In this document: positions 19,533-28,743 of the stretch, piece by piece
How the letters are laid out: every line of letters begins with the position of its first letter
How positions within the stretch are numbered: the first letter of the stretch is position 1
Source of the DNA: Mariprofundaceae bacterium
Lineage (GTDB): Bacteria; Pseudomonadota; Zetaproteobacteria; Mariprofundales; Mariprofundaceae
NCBI GenBank assembly: GCA_030950985.1
Contig: JAUZQM010000011.1
Location: forward strand, 1-41,561
Direction: 5' to 3'
DNA length: 41,561 nt
The notes under the pieces: model-generated
Seen by the model: the letters and a program-made list of their open reading frames with translations, nothing else
Database searches by the model: none
Told to the model about the DNA's origin: nothing
Made by a program: the position numbers and the translations under genes

Positions 19533-20293
19533 AAATAACCACATGGAATGTCAATTCACTCAAAGTACGTTTGCCGCATGTTTTGGACTATTTAGAACAA
19601 GAAAATCCTGATGTCTTGGCTTTACAAGAAACCAAACAACAAGATAAAGATTTTCCACAATCAACCTTTGAAGATGCGGGTTATCATGTCCAATTTTCAG
19701 GGCAAAAGACATACAATGGCGTGGCGATGATTAGCAAACATCCGATGCAGGATGTGGTGATGAATCTGCCAAACTTGGATGACCCGCAACGCCGTTTGTT
19801 AGCCGCTACGATTGATGGTGTGCGTATTGTTGATGTGTATATACCCAATGGGCAGGAAGTGGGTTGTGATAAATATGACTATAAATTTCGTTGGCTTCAT
19901 GCCTTACGTGAATTTCTAGAAATAGAATTGAAACATCATCAAAAATTGATTTTACTGGGTGATTACAATATCGCTCCTGCCGATTTGGATATTCATGATG
20001 CTTCACGTTGGCTTGAAAAAATCATGTGTTCCACACCTGAACGAGAATGGTTTGATTCACTCATCACGATGGGATTGAGTGATACGATTCGCCAACGTCA
20101 CCCTCATGAAGCGATGCATAGCTGGTGGGATTATCGGATGAATGCTTACCGCCGAGGTTGGGGTATTCGTATTGATCATATCTTAGCGACGCAAGCTTTG
20201 CAGATTCAAGAAGGTGGTGTGCATACTGCTTATCGAGCTAAAGAACGCCCCTCGGACCATGCTCCTGTTTGGGCATGTTTATCAGATAACTGA
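19529..20293 (+). CDS. xthA: Exodeoxyribonuclease III (XthA-type AP endonuclease)
   Basis: [70 protein letters not shown]. Confidence 0.95.
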   Translation: MKITTWNVNSLKVRLPHVLDYLEQENPDVLALQETKQQDKDFPQSTFEDAGYHVQFSGQKTYNGVAMISKHPMQDVVMNLPNLDDPQRRLLAATIDGVRIVDVYIPNGQEVGCDKYDYKFRWLHALREFLEIELKHHQKLILLGDYNIAPADLDIHDASRWLEKIMCSTPEREWFDSLITMGLSDTIRQRHPHEAMHSWWDYRMNAYRRGWGIRIDHILATQALQIQEGGVHTAYRAKERPSDHAPVWACLSDN

Positions 20294-20474
20294 GCTTACG
20301 AAAACCGTCATTCACATGGTCTTTTAATCGGATTTCGGGGATGACATTGCTGTGTATTCATTACTCTGGGGGTGCGGCTTTAGCCGCGCTGAATAAAGTA
20401 TCAGGGCGTGGATAAATCCACACTTCCTAAACATGAAATGACGGTTTTTTTCATCAAAATACGTAACATCAGTT
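20288..20474 (+). mobile_element. MITE-like repeat, copy A
   Basis: Ends AACTGAgcTTACG...CGTAACATCAGTT. Shares TGGTCTTTTAATCGG-TTTCGGGGATGA-ATTGCTGTGTATTCATTA-TCTGG-GTGCGGCTTTAGCCGC with copies B and C. Confidence 0.75.
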
Positions 20475-20532
20475 AGATAAAATGTAAGCAGCTTGATGAA
20501 ACAACGACAACATCCTCAATGTTTATAAAAAA

Positions 20533-20548
20533 ATAGGGAAGACCCTAT
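20533..20548 (-). terminator. Small hairpin/terminator-like structure upstream of the DUF547 gene
   Basis: ATAGGG-AAGA-CCCTAT; on the minus strand followed by TTTTTTT. Confidence 0.5.
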
Positions 20549-20565
20549 CAGGATGCTCACAAACA

Positions 20566-21291
20566 ATGCGCTTATTATCATTATGTATATTATTATTTTA
20601 CCCAATATTGGCTCAAAGCCATGATTTTTCCAGTTGGAATGGTTTATTAAAAGATTATATCCACACAGGAAATAAACATGCTATTCAGCTCAATGTCGTC
20701 AATTATCAAAGTCTTCAACAAGATGCTCGTTGGCATCAAACACTTAATGAGCTCAAACAAGCCCATGTCAAAACATTACTGACAAAACAAGATAAACTCG
20801 CGTTTTGGATCAATAGCTACAACATTCTTGCCGTCAAAATAGTGGTAGAACACGCGGGTATTCAAAGTATCAAAGATGCGGGGCGTTGGTATACACCTAT
20901 TTGGAAAGAAGATGCAGGTATGGTGGCAGGTAAGGTTTATTCTTTAAATGATATTGAAAATAATATCTTACGTCCGATGGGCGAACCGCGTATTCACTTT
21001 GCGATTGTCTGCGCCTCGGTAAGTTGTCCTGATTTAAGAGATGAAGCTTATCAAGCTGATCGATTGGATGGACAGTTGAATGAACAAGTCCATCGTTTTT
21101 TAGCCAATCAAGGCAAAGGTGCGCGTTTACATCAAGGTAAATTGGAAGTTTCCTCAATTTTTAAATGGTTTGCCGATGACTTTGAACATGTCGGTGGTGT
21201 GATAGCTTTCATGCAAAAATATAGCACCATCAAATCCCATCCTATTGATGGTTACTTGGATTATGATTGGTCGTTAAACGCATCGCAATGA
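20566..21291 (+). CDS. DUF547 domain-containing secreted protein
   Basis: Signal-like N-terminus; KLAFWINSYNILAVKIVVEH, IENNILRPMGEPRIHFAIVCASVSCPDLRDEAY, SSIFKWFADDF. Confidence 0.9.
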   Translation: MRLLSLCILLFYPILAQSHDFSSWNGLLKDYIHTGNKHAIQLNVVNYQSLQQDARWHQTLNELKQAHVKTLLTKQDKLAFWINSYNILAVKIVVEHAGIQSIKDAGRWYTPIWKEDAGMVAGKVYSLNDIENNILRPMGEPRIHFAIVCASVSCPDLRDEAYQADRLDGQLNEQVHRFLANQGKGARLHQGKLEVSSIFKWFADDFEHVGGVIAFMQKYSTIKSHPIDGYLDYDWSLNASQ

Positions 21292-21350
21292 TGCATGAAA
21301 AGTCATCTGATTTTTCTACATAATTTATATTGAAAAATATATTGGGTCAA

Positions 21351-21466
21351 CATGCTTTGAAAGTGTGGCTTAATCCGCACTTCCAGAGTAATGAACACAC
21401 AGCAATCTCATCCCCGAAACCTTTCATCAGAGCTCTATGAGAATGACCGTATGCATAACATCAGCT
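21351..21466 (-). mobile_element. MITE-like repeat, copy B (opposite orientation to A and C; one end degraded)
   Basis: CATGCTTTGAAAGTGTGGCTTAATCCGCACTTCCAGAGTAATGAACACACAGCAATCTCATCCCCGAAA...TGCATAACATCAG aligns with the reverse complements of A and C. Confidence 0.75.
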
Positions 21467-21501
21467 GGTAAGAAAATAGATGTTCGTTAGCGTGCATCGC
21501 T

Positions 21502-22632
21502 ATGATAAAACAGATAAAACAGATGAATTTAGATGATTTGCGTGCGGCGATTGATTGTGTCGATGATCAAGTGCTTGAACTTATTCAACGCAGGTCTGAA
21601 CTTGCTGCGGCTGTGGGTGAACGTAAAATTTCACAAGCCAATGCGCCTTTTTATGTGCCTAGTCGTGAAGCCAGTATTATTCGACGCTTACTGGATCGCC
21701 ATCGAGAAAAAGCCAATTCAGGTCATGTTTCCAATATTCCAGATGAGGCGATTCATGGCATCTATCGGGGTATTATTGGGGCATGTTTAGCCTTAGAACA
21801 CCCGATGACCATCGCTTTTTTAGGTCCTGAAGGAACATTCTCACACACTGCTGCCCAACGTCAATTTGGTTATACCGCGCACTATCTCCCATGCCCCAAC
21901 TTAAATCGTGTCTTTGAAGAAGTGGAAGCTGGACGGGCCACTTATGGTGTTGTACCTGTTGAAAATGCCTTTGAAGGTGCGGTCAACGATACCCATGATC
22001 AATTTGCAGACAGCAATATGAAACTTTTAATCTGTGCTGAAATTCAACTTTCCATTCATCACCAACTGTTAAGTTCATGTACTGATCTTCAAGCTATTCA
22101 AGCCGTGTATTCGCATCCTCAAGCATTAGGACAATGTAAGTCATGGTTAGCTGCACATCTTCCTCATGCCAATGTATGCGATGTTGAATCCACAGCTCGA
22201 GGTGCAGAAATCGTACAACAAGATCAGCAAGCTCATAGTGCGGCTATTGCATCGATGGTGATGGCTGAAAAATTGTCACTGCCCGTACTCGCAGCGAATA
22301 TTGAGGATCATCATCAAAATACCACTCGTTTTTTCGTCATTGGACAACATGATTCACCCGCATCGGGGGAAGATAAAACAGGTTTGGTCATCACCATGAA
22401 AGATCAACCCGGTGCTTTATTTAATCTTATGAAGCCTTTTGCTGCACGCAATTTGGATTTGACCCGCATTGAATCCCGTCCATCCAAGAAAAAATTATGG
22501 GAATATGTATTTTTCATAGATATTTTAGGCCATCGTGATGATAAAGGTGTCAGCGAAGCGATTGACGATGTAAAAAATATGGGTGCAACAGTGAAAATTT
22601 TAGGTTCATACCCCATTTCGAGGAAGTTATAA
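21502..22632 (+). CDS. pheA: Bifunctional chorismate mutase/prephenate dehydratase
   Basis: LDDLRAAIDCVDDQVLELIQRRSELA (chorismate mutase), FLGPEGTFSHTAA, VPVENAFEGAV, ACT-domain GALFNLMKPFAARNLDLTRIESRP. Confidence 0.97.
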   Translation: MIKQIKQMNLDDLRAAIDCVDDQVLELIQRRSELAAAVGERKISQANAPFYVPSREASIIRRLLDRHREKANSGHVSNIPDEAIHGIYRGIIGACLALEHPMTIAFLGPEGTFSHTAAQRQFGYTAHYLPCPNLNRVFEEVEAGRATYGVVPVENAFEGAVNDTHDQFADSNMKLLICAEIQLSIHHQLLSSCTDLQAIQAVYSHPQALGQCKSWLAAHLPHANVCDVESTARGAEIVQQDQQAHSAAIASMVMAEKLSLPVLAANIEDHHQNTTRFFVIGQHDSPASGEDKTGLVITMKDQPGALFNLMKPFAARNLDLTRIESRPSKKKLWEYVFFIDILGHRDDKGVSEAIDDVKNMGATVKILGSYPISRKL

Positions 22633-22634
22633 TC

Positions 22635-23735
22635 ATGGACTGGATGACTCAAGCCGTAGCTCAAGCACAAGGTTTATATCCTTATGTTCCGGGTAAACCC
22701 ATCGAACAATTATTGCGTGAAAAAGGTCTTGATAAAGCAATCAAATTGGCTTCCAATGAAAATGCCTATGGTCCTAGCCCGAAAGCCATACTTGCCATAC
22801 ATGCCGCTATTGATGAATGTCACCGTTATCCCGATGGAGATTCGCATACACTCAAGGCTGCACTGGCTAAAAAACATGCGGTTCATACGAATCAAATTCT
22901 TTTGGGCAATGGTTCTAACGAAGTATTGGAATTGGTGATTCGCTGCTTTGCAGGTGTTGGTGATGAAGTCATTTACAGTCAGCATGGTTTTATTGTGTAT
23001 GCCTTGGCAGCGCAAGCGGCAGGGGCAACCCGTGTACCTGTACAAGATACTTCTGAACTCGAACATGATTTGGATGCCATGTTGTCAGCCATCACCGAGC
23101 GCACGAAAATCATTTGTATCGCCAACCCCAACAACCCTACAGGAACATTGTTATCCAATGATGCCCTACAAACGTTTTTCGATGCCCTACCACACCATAT
23201 CATCGTTATTTTAGATGAAGCATATGATGAATTTGTTAGCGATATTAAAACAGACAGTTTAACAACCCTTCAATATGATGGACTGGTTGTCAGCCGTACT
23301 TTTTCCAAAGCGTATGGTTTAGCAGGTTGTCGTATCGGTTATGCTGTTGGCAATGCGGATCTTCTTGAAGCCGTCAATCGTTTTCGTGAACCGTTTAATG
23401 TGAATAGTTTAGCACAGGTCGCCGCTTTAGCCGCTTTGGATGATGTTGATTGGGTTATGGATAAAGTCACACGTATCAAACAAGCACGTACTTTCTTGGA
23501 ACAACAACTTGCCAAGCGTGGCTTACTTTCTATTAAAAGTTTTGCTAATTTCATTTTATTGCATCATCCAGAAGCTTTAGAATTACACCAACAATTTGAA
23601 AATATTGGTATCATTACGCGTCCTTTAGCAGGTTATGGTTTACCTGATTATTTGCGTGTTTCTGTAGGCAATGATGAAGAAAACACTGCCTTTTTAGATG
23701 CTTTAGATACTGTATTATTCAAGTTAAAAGCTTAA
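22635..23735 (+). CDS. hisC: Histidinol-phosphate/aromatic aminotransferase (HisC type)
   Basis: KLASNENAYGPSPKA, ANPNNPTGTLL, DEAYDEF, SRTFSKAYGLAGCRIGYA. Confidence 0.93.
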   Translation: MDWMTQAVAQAQGLYPYVPGKPIEQLLREKGLDKAIKLASNENAYGPSPKAILAIHAAIDECHRYPDGDSHTLKAALAKKHAVHTNQILLGNGSNEVLELVIRCFAGVGDEVIYSQHGFIVYALAAQAAGATRVPVQDTSELEHDLDAMLSAITERTKIICIANPNNPTGTLLSNDALQTFFDALPHHIIVILDEAYDEFVSDIKTDSLTTLQYDGLVVSRTFSKAYGLAGCRIGYAVGNADLLEAVNRFREPFNVNSLAQVAALAALDDVDWVMDKVTRIKQARTFLEQQLAKRGLLSIKSFANFILLHHPEALELHQQFENIGIITRPLAGYGLPDYLRVSVGNDEENTAFLDALDTVLFKLKA

Positions 23736-23737
23736 AT

Positions 23738-24607
23738 ATGAGTCTAGCTATTCAACATTTAGTGGTTATTGGGACAGGTTTAATCGGTGGCTCATTGGCA
23801 TTGGCACTGAAACAAGCAGGCGTGGTCAAACGTGTCACAGGCGTTGGACGAAACGTCCAAAACCTTCAAGATGCCTTGCGTTTGGGTGTGATTGATGATG
23901 CGAGTCATCATATTCAAGAGGCTGTGAGCCATGCGGATATGGTGTGTGTGGCCGTGCCAGTTTCAGCATCTGCCCAAGTGTTTCGTGAACTTGCGCTTGC
24001 CTTACCTCACCATGCCTTGATTACGGATGCAGGAAGCACCAAACAATCGGTCATTCAAGATGCACACCATAGTGGTTTGGATATGTCTCGCTTTGTGCCA
24101 GCTCACCCTATTGCAGGTACAGAATATTCAGGAGCAGCGGCAGCTTTTCCAGAACTTTTCCAACACCATCGTTGTATTTTAACACCCACAGAACAAACCT
24201 CTGAAGATGCGATCATGAAAGTCAAAAAGATGTGGGAAGTAGCAGGTGCAAGCGTTGAAACCATGCATGCCAAGGAACATGATGAAATCATGGCTTCCAT
24301 TAGTCATTTACCGCATTTAACTGCATTTGCGATGATGAATGCCTTACAAAACCACGATGATTTTCGCTTTGCTGCAGGTGGCTTTCGTGATTTTACACGT
24401 ATTGCCTCATCATCGCCTGACATGTGGCGAGATATTAGCCTATGCAATGCTGCTGCCATTAGCGATAAAATTAATGCACTGCAAACAGAACTTGCAAGTC
24501 TTCGTGAGGCTTTACAAAGCCAAAATGGTGACGTTTTATTACAAAAATTTACGGCTGCAAAATTAGCACGCGATGCGTGGTTGGCAGCTGGTGGAGACAC
24601 GATATGA
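23738..24607 (+). CDS. tyrA: Prephenate dehydrogenase
   Basis: VIGTGLIGGSLALALKQAG, PAHPIAGTEYSGAAAA, SHLPHLTAFAMMNAL. Confidence 0.93.
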   Translation: MSLAIQHLVVIGTGLIGGSLALALKQAGVVKRVTGVGRNVQNLQDALRLGVIDDASHHIQEAVSHADMVCVAVPVSASAQVFRELALALPHHALITDAGSTKQSVIQDAHHSGLDMSRFVPAHPIAGTEYSGAAAAFPELFQHHRCILTPTEQTSEDAIMKVKKMWEVAGASVETMHAKEHDEIMASISHLPHLTAFAMMNALQNHDDFRFAAGGFRDFTRIASSSPDMWRDISLCNAAAISDKINALQTELASLREALQSQNGDVLLQKFTAAKLARDAWLAAGGDTI

Positions 24608-25941
24608 ATGTAGGTGGAACACTGATTGCAGGCCCAGCAAGCTCTGGATTAAGCGGCACATTAACCATTCCCGGTGATAAATCGATGTCACACCGTGCCA
24701 TTATGTTGGCATCGCTTGCAGATGGTATCACGGATATTCATGGTTTTTTACCCGGTGATGATTGCCTTGCAACGGCACAGATGTTTGTGGCGATGGGTGT
24801 TCGTATTGATTGGCTTAATGATGAAAAAACATCGCTTAAAGTCTATGGCGTTGGCTTGCACGGTTTAAAAAAACCAACAGATATCCTTGAGGCTGGAAAC
24901 TCTGGCACATGTGTTCGATTGATGATGGGTATTTTAGCCGCTCAACCCTTTGATTGTGTTCTTTCTGGTGATAGTTCTTTGCAAAAACGACCGATGAAAC
25001 GTGTTGCCGATCCTTTGCGGAAGATGGGTGCGAACATCACTGGCGAACACGATTTACTTCCCTTAACCATTCATGGCTCACCATTGCATGGTATTCATCA
25101 CACATCCAAAATAGCCAGTGCGCAGGTGAAATCATGCATACTTTTTGCAGGCCTTTATGCTCAAGGCGAAACAACCATCACTGAACCTCGTCCGTCACGC
25201 GATCACACCGAACGCATGTTGCCGCTGTTTGGGCAAAGCATCGATGTTGATACGCAATGTGTGATTCATTTGCAAGCCACAGGCAAACTGACCGCACCCA
25301 CAGAGCCTATTTACATTCCTGCTGACCCTTCATCGGCTTGTTTTTTTGCTGTAGCAGCATCTTTAATACCTGATTCACAAATTACCCTAAAGAGCATTGG
25401 CATGAACCCTTTGCGCAATGGTTGGCAACGTATTTTATCCGATATGGGTGCTGATTTAACTTTGCAACACAGCACTATAGTGGGTAAAGAAGAAGTCGCA
25501 GATATTCACATTTCACATCAGCGTTTGCATGCTATTGATGTTCATCCTGCGGATGTTCCCGATGCGATTGATGAATTTCCAGCCATGTTTGCAGCGGCAA
25601 GTCTGGCAGAGGGTACATTTAAACTGACAGAAGCCACAGAATTGCGCGTCAAGGAATCCGATCGGATTGCTGTGATGTCAACAGCGTTACGGCTTGCAGG
25701 TGCGGACATCGAAGAATTTCCCGATGGTGCGCATGTGCTTGGTGGAACATTGAAAGGTGGTGTGACCATTGATGCCCATGGTGATCATCGTATTGCCATG
25801 TCGATGGCGGTGGCAGCTCAATGTGCTGAATCTGATATTTGTATCAAAAATGCGGCAACGATTACCACTTCTTTTCCTGACTTTGTTCCTTTGGCTCAAC
25901 TATTAGGCATGAATGTTCATTGGGATGAGGTTGAACGATGA
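24604..25941 (+). CDS. aroA: 3-phosphoshikimate 1-carboxyvinyltransferase (EPSP synthase)
   Basis: GTLTIPGDKSMSHRAIML, LEAGNSGTCVRLMMGILA, RVKESDRIAVM, DHRIAMSMAVAA. Confidence 0.97.
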   Translation: MNVGGTLIAGPASSGLSGTLTIPGDKSMSHRAIMLASLADGITDIHGFLPGDDCLATAQMFVAMGVRIDWLNDEKTSLKVYGVGLHGLKKPTDILEAGNSGTCVRLMMGILAAQPFDCVLSGDSSLQKRPMKRVADPLRKMGANITGEHDLLPLTIHGSPLHGIHHTSKIASAQVKSCILFAGLYAQGETTITEPRPSRDHTERMLPLFGQSIDVDTQCVIHLQATGKLTAPTEPIYIPADPSSACFFAVAASLIPDSQITLKSIGMNPLRNGWQRILSDMGADLTLQHSTIVGKEEVADIHISHQRLHAIDVHPADVPDAIDEFPAMFAAASLAEGTFKLTEATELRVKESDRIAVMSTALRLAGADIEEFPDGAHVLGGTLKGGVTIDAHGDHRIAMSMAVAAQCAESDICIKNAATITTSFPDFVPLAQLLGMNVHWDEVER

Positions 25942-26636
25942 GTCATTTATATTGGCAACCCATTGAAGGTCTGCAAATTGCCATTGATGGGCCTTCAGGA
26001 TCAGGCAAAGGAACTGTTGCACTAGAATTGGGCAAAGAACTGGGTTTACCTGTATTGGATACAGGGCTGCTTTATCGCTTTACAGCTTGGCAAGCCCAAC
26101 AAGCTGAGATTGATATTCACAATGAAACGGCAGTATTACAACACCTTAAAGCAAGCCTTAAAAGCATGCAGTGGTCTATTGATGGAATATTTTTTTTAGG
26201 TAAAGATTGCACTTCACAGTTACGGAGTGAGGATGTCGGCGGCTTGGCATCGCTTGTCGCTGCTTCAAACAACATTCGCAAGACACTTTTGGATGTTCAA
26301 CGCGATTTGGCACAATCAGGTTGCGTGATGGATGGGCGAGATATTGGCAGTGTTGTACTCCCTCAAGCACAAGGAAAATTCTTCTTAACCGCCAGTGTTC
26401 GCGAACGCGCACGGCGACGCTGGTCTCAATTACGCGTGAATGATCCTGAATTATCGATTGAACACATTGTTCAAGATTTGACCGCACGAGATCAACGAGA
26501 TGCCAAACGTGAATGTGCGCCATTAAGTCATGTTGAAGGTGCGATAAAAATTGATTCAACCATCATGCGTGCGGATGAAGTGGTGGATCGAATGCTCTCC
26601 GTGTTGGAGCGTAAAGAACTGATTAAAGCTCTTTAA
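25938..26636 (+). CDS. cmk: Cytidylate kinase
   Basis: IAIDGPSGSGKGTVALELG, LDTGLLYRF, MDGRDIGSVVLPQA, RDQRDAKRECAPL. Confidence 0.96.
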   Translation: MSHLYWQPIEGLQIAIDGPSGSGKGTVALELGKELGLPVLDTGLLYRFTAWQAQQAEIDIHNETAVLQHLKASLKSMQWSIDGIFFLGKDCTSQLRSEDVGGLASLVAASNNIRKTLLDVQRDLAQSGCVMDGRDIGSVVLPQAQGKFFLTASVRERARRRWSQLRVNDPELSIEHIVQDLTARDQRDAKRECAPLSHVEGAIKIDSTIMRADEVVDRMLSVLERKELIKAL

Positions 26637-26690
26637 AAACAACGCAATAGTTTTTTTATTTTTTATTATGAATCACAGGTGGATGAAACA

Positions 26691-28370
26691 ATGGTGAATG
26701 AGCAAGCGACAGTCCCAGCGGAAGAAAACTTTAAGGCGATGTTTGAGGCATCTCTCAAACAAGAAAAACCCCTAAGAAAAGGGGCAAGTGTTTGTGGTAT
26801 GGTCGTTGAAGTGCGTGAAGAGCAAGTTATCATGGATGTCGGCGGCAAAAATGAAGGTTCTATTGCCATCACTGAATTTACAACATTAGGACTTGATACA
26901 CCCAAAGCTGGTGATGAAATTGATGTGATTGTTTTATCAACAGGTGGTTCGATTCAACTTTCTGTCTTGGAAGTAAAACGGCGTGAACAATGGTTAAAAA
27001 TTGATGCGGTTATCGCGGCTGATGAAACCATTGAAGCGACCATTACTTCAGAAGTCAAAGGTGGCTATCGTGTTGATTTAGCTGGCTTACAAGGTTTCAT
27101 GCCTCGCTCAGAAGTGGATATTCATGCAGGTATGAAATCAGATAAATTGATTGGTAATACCTATCAAGTAGCTATTTTGGAAGCGACTCATCGCCCTCAA
27201 AATATTGTTGTATCACGGAAAAAACCGATTGCTGATCTCGCTGATTTAGAACGTGCAAAATTCTTTAAAACCATCACTTTGGGTGATCGTGTGACAGGTA
27301 CTGTAAAACGCCTGACTGATTTTGGTGCATTTGTTGATTTGGATGGTGTGGATGCACTTTTGCATATTTCAGATATGACATGGCGCCGCATTCTTCATGC
27401 CTCTGAAGTATTAACGTTGGGGCAAACCATCACCGCTGAAATTATCAAACTTAACGCTGAAAGTGGTAAAATATCCATTTCCACCAAGTCTTTACAAGAA
27501 GATCCTTGGAATCATGTTGCAGGCACCTATGAAGCAGGTATGCGTTTAACGGGTACTGTGCGTAAACTTTTAGATTTTGGGGCTGTAGTTGAATTAGAAG
27601 CAGGTGTTGAAGGCATGATTCACCGTTCTGAAATGAGCTGGACGCGCAGTGACATTAAACCGACTGAAATGTTAGTTGAAGGTGATGTCGTTGATGTTGC
27701 TGTATTAGAAGTCGATGAAAAACAACGCCGTATTCGTTTAAGTTTGAAAGAAGTGGCTGAAAATCCTTGGCAAGCTTGGATGACAGAACATCCTGAAGGC
27801 TCACGTATTACAGGTAAAATTCGTAATATCACAGATTTTGGTTTCTTTGTTGGATTAAATAGTGAACTGGATGGCTTAGTCCATATTGGCAATATATCTT
27901 GGACAGCATTAGGGCAAGATGCCATTCAAAACTACCAAAAAGGGCAAGAAGTTGAATGTGTTATTTTGGGTGTTGATGTTGCAAAACAACGTATTGGGCT
28001 AGGTATTAAGCAATTAGAAGATGATCCTTTTGAAGTCTTTATGGCTGGCGTTAAACGTGGTGCATCTGTAAAAGGAACCGTCATTGAAGTCGCATCAGGC
28101 GCAGCTTGGGTGCAATTGGGTGAACATGTTCGCGCACGTTTGGCATTTCGTGAAGTGCCTCGTGATCAAAGTCTTAATGCTGGCGATGACATTGAAGCTA
28201 AGGTGATTGATGTCAATCGCCGCCGTAAGCAAGTTGATTTGTCCATTCGTCAATTTTTAAATGACGAAGAACGCGAAGCTGTTCGTCAATATAGCCAAAG
28301 TATTTCCAATGAAGATGCGCCTTCAGCGTTGGCATTGGCATTACAGCGTAGTTTTGATCAAAAAAAATAG
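26691..28370 (+). CDS. rpsA: Ribosomal protein S1
   Basis: Multiple S1 repeats (GTVKRLTDFGAFVDLDGVDALLHISDMTW; GKIRNITDFGFFVGLNSELDGLVHIGNISW); position after cmk. GTG at 26679 is an alternative start. Confidence 0.97.
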   Translation: MVNEQATVPAEENFKAMFEASLKQEKPLRKGASVCGMVVEVREEQVIMDVGGKNEGSIAITEFTTLGLDTPKAGDEIDVIVLSTGGSIQLSVLEVKRREQWLKIDAVIAADETIEATITSEVKGGYRVDLAGLQGFMPRSEVDIHAGMKSDKLIGNTYQVAILEATHRPQNIVVSRKKPIADLADLERAKFFKTITLGDRVTGTVKRLTDFGAFVDLDGVDALLHISDMTWRRILHASEVLTLGQTITAEIIKLNAESGKISISTKSLQEDPWNHVAGTYEAGMRLTGTVRKLLDFGAVVELEAGVEGMIHRSEMSWTRSDIKPTEMLVEGDVVDVAVLEVDEKQRRIRLSLKEVAENPWQAWMTEHPEGSRITGKIRNITDFGFFVGLNSELDGLVHIGNISWTALGQDAIQNYQKGQEVECVILGVDVAKQRIGLGIKQLEDDPFEVFMAGVKRGASVKGTVIEVASGAAWVQLGEHVRARLAFREVPRDQSLNAGDDIEAKVIDVNRRRKQVDLSIRQFLNDEEREAVRQYSQSISNEDAPSALALALQRSFDQKK

Positions 28371-28420
28371 TAACTATTTAGCTTACAGTTATTTCATTGC
28401 GTACTGAAGTGTTATAAACG

Positions 28421-28618
28421 GATGTTACGCACTTTGATGAAAAACTGATGTTACGCATCCCATCATTCCGTGGTCTTTTAATCGGTTTTTGGGGATGAAG
28501 ATTGCTGTGTATTTATTATTCTGGAAGTGCGGCTAAAGCCGCACTTCCAAAGCATGCCGAATTTAGAAACTAAGAGCATCGGATGATCTATCTTTTTCAG
28601 AAAGTACGTAACATCAGT
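28421..28618 (+). mobile_element. MITE-like repeat, copy C
   Basis: Left GATGTTACGCACTTTGATGAAAAA pairs with right TTTTTCAGAAAGTACGTAACATC. A second inner ACTGATGTTACGCATCC begins at 28444. Shared core as in A and B. Confidence 0.75.
28523..28548. repeat. Central perfect palindrome of copy C
   Basis: GGAAGTGCGGC-TAAA-GCCGCACTTCC. Confidence 0.85.
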
Positions 28619-28743
28619 GAAAAAGAAACGTCATCCCCGAAATATTTCGTCGGGGATCTCATGTTTGAAACAAAAGACCCTCAACACAAATTCTTAACAC
28701 AAACCCTCGAGGGTGACGACGAGAGTAGCAATACACCTCATAG

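Noticed and set aside
28620-28740. Further palindromes (ATCCCCGA..TCGGGGAT; ACCCTCGAGGGT) between copy C and ihfB
   Set aside because: Real short inverted repeats, but too short and isolated to classify; possibly part of the ihfB leader or degraded repeat sequence.
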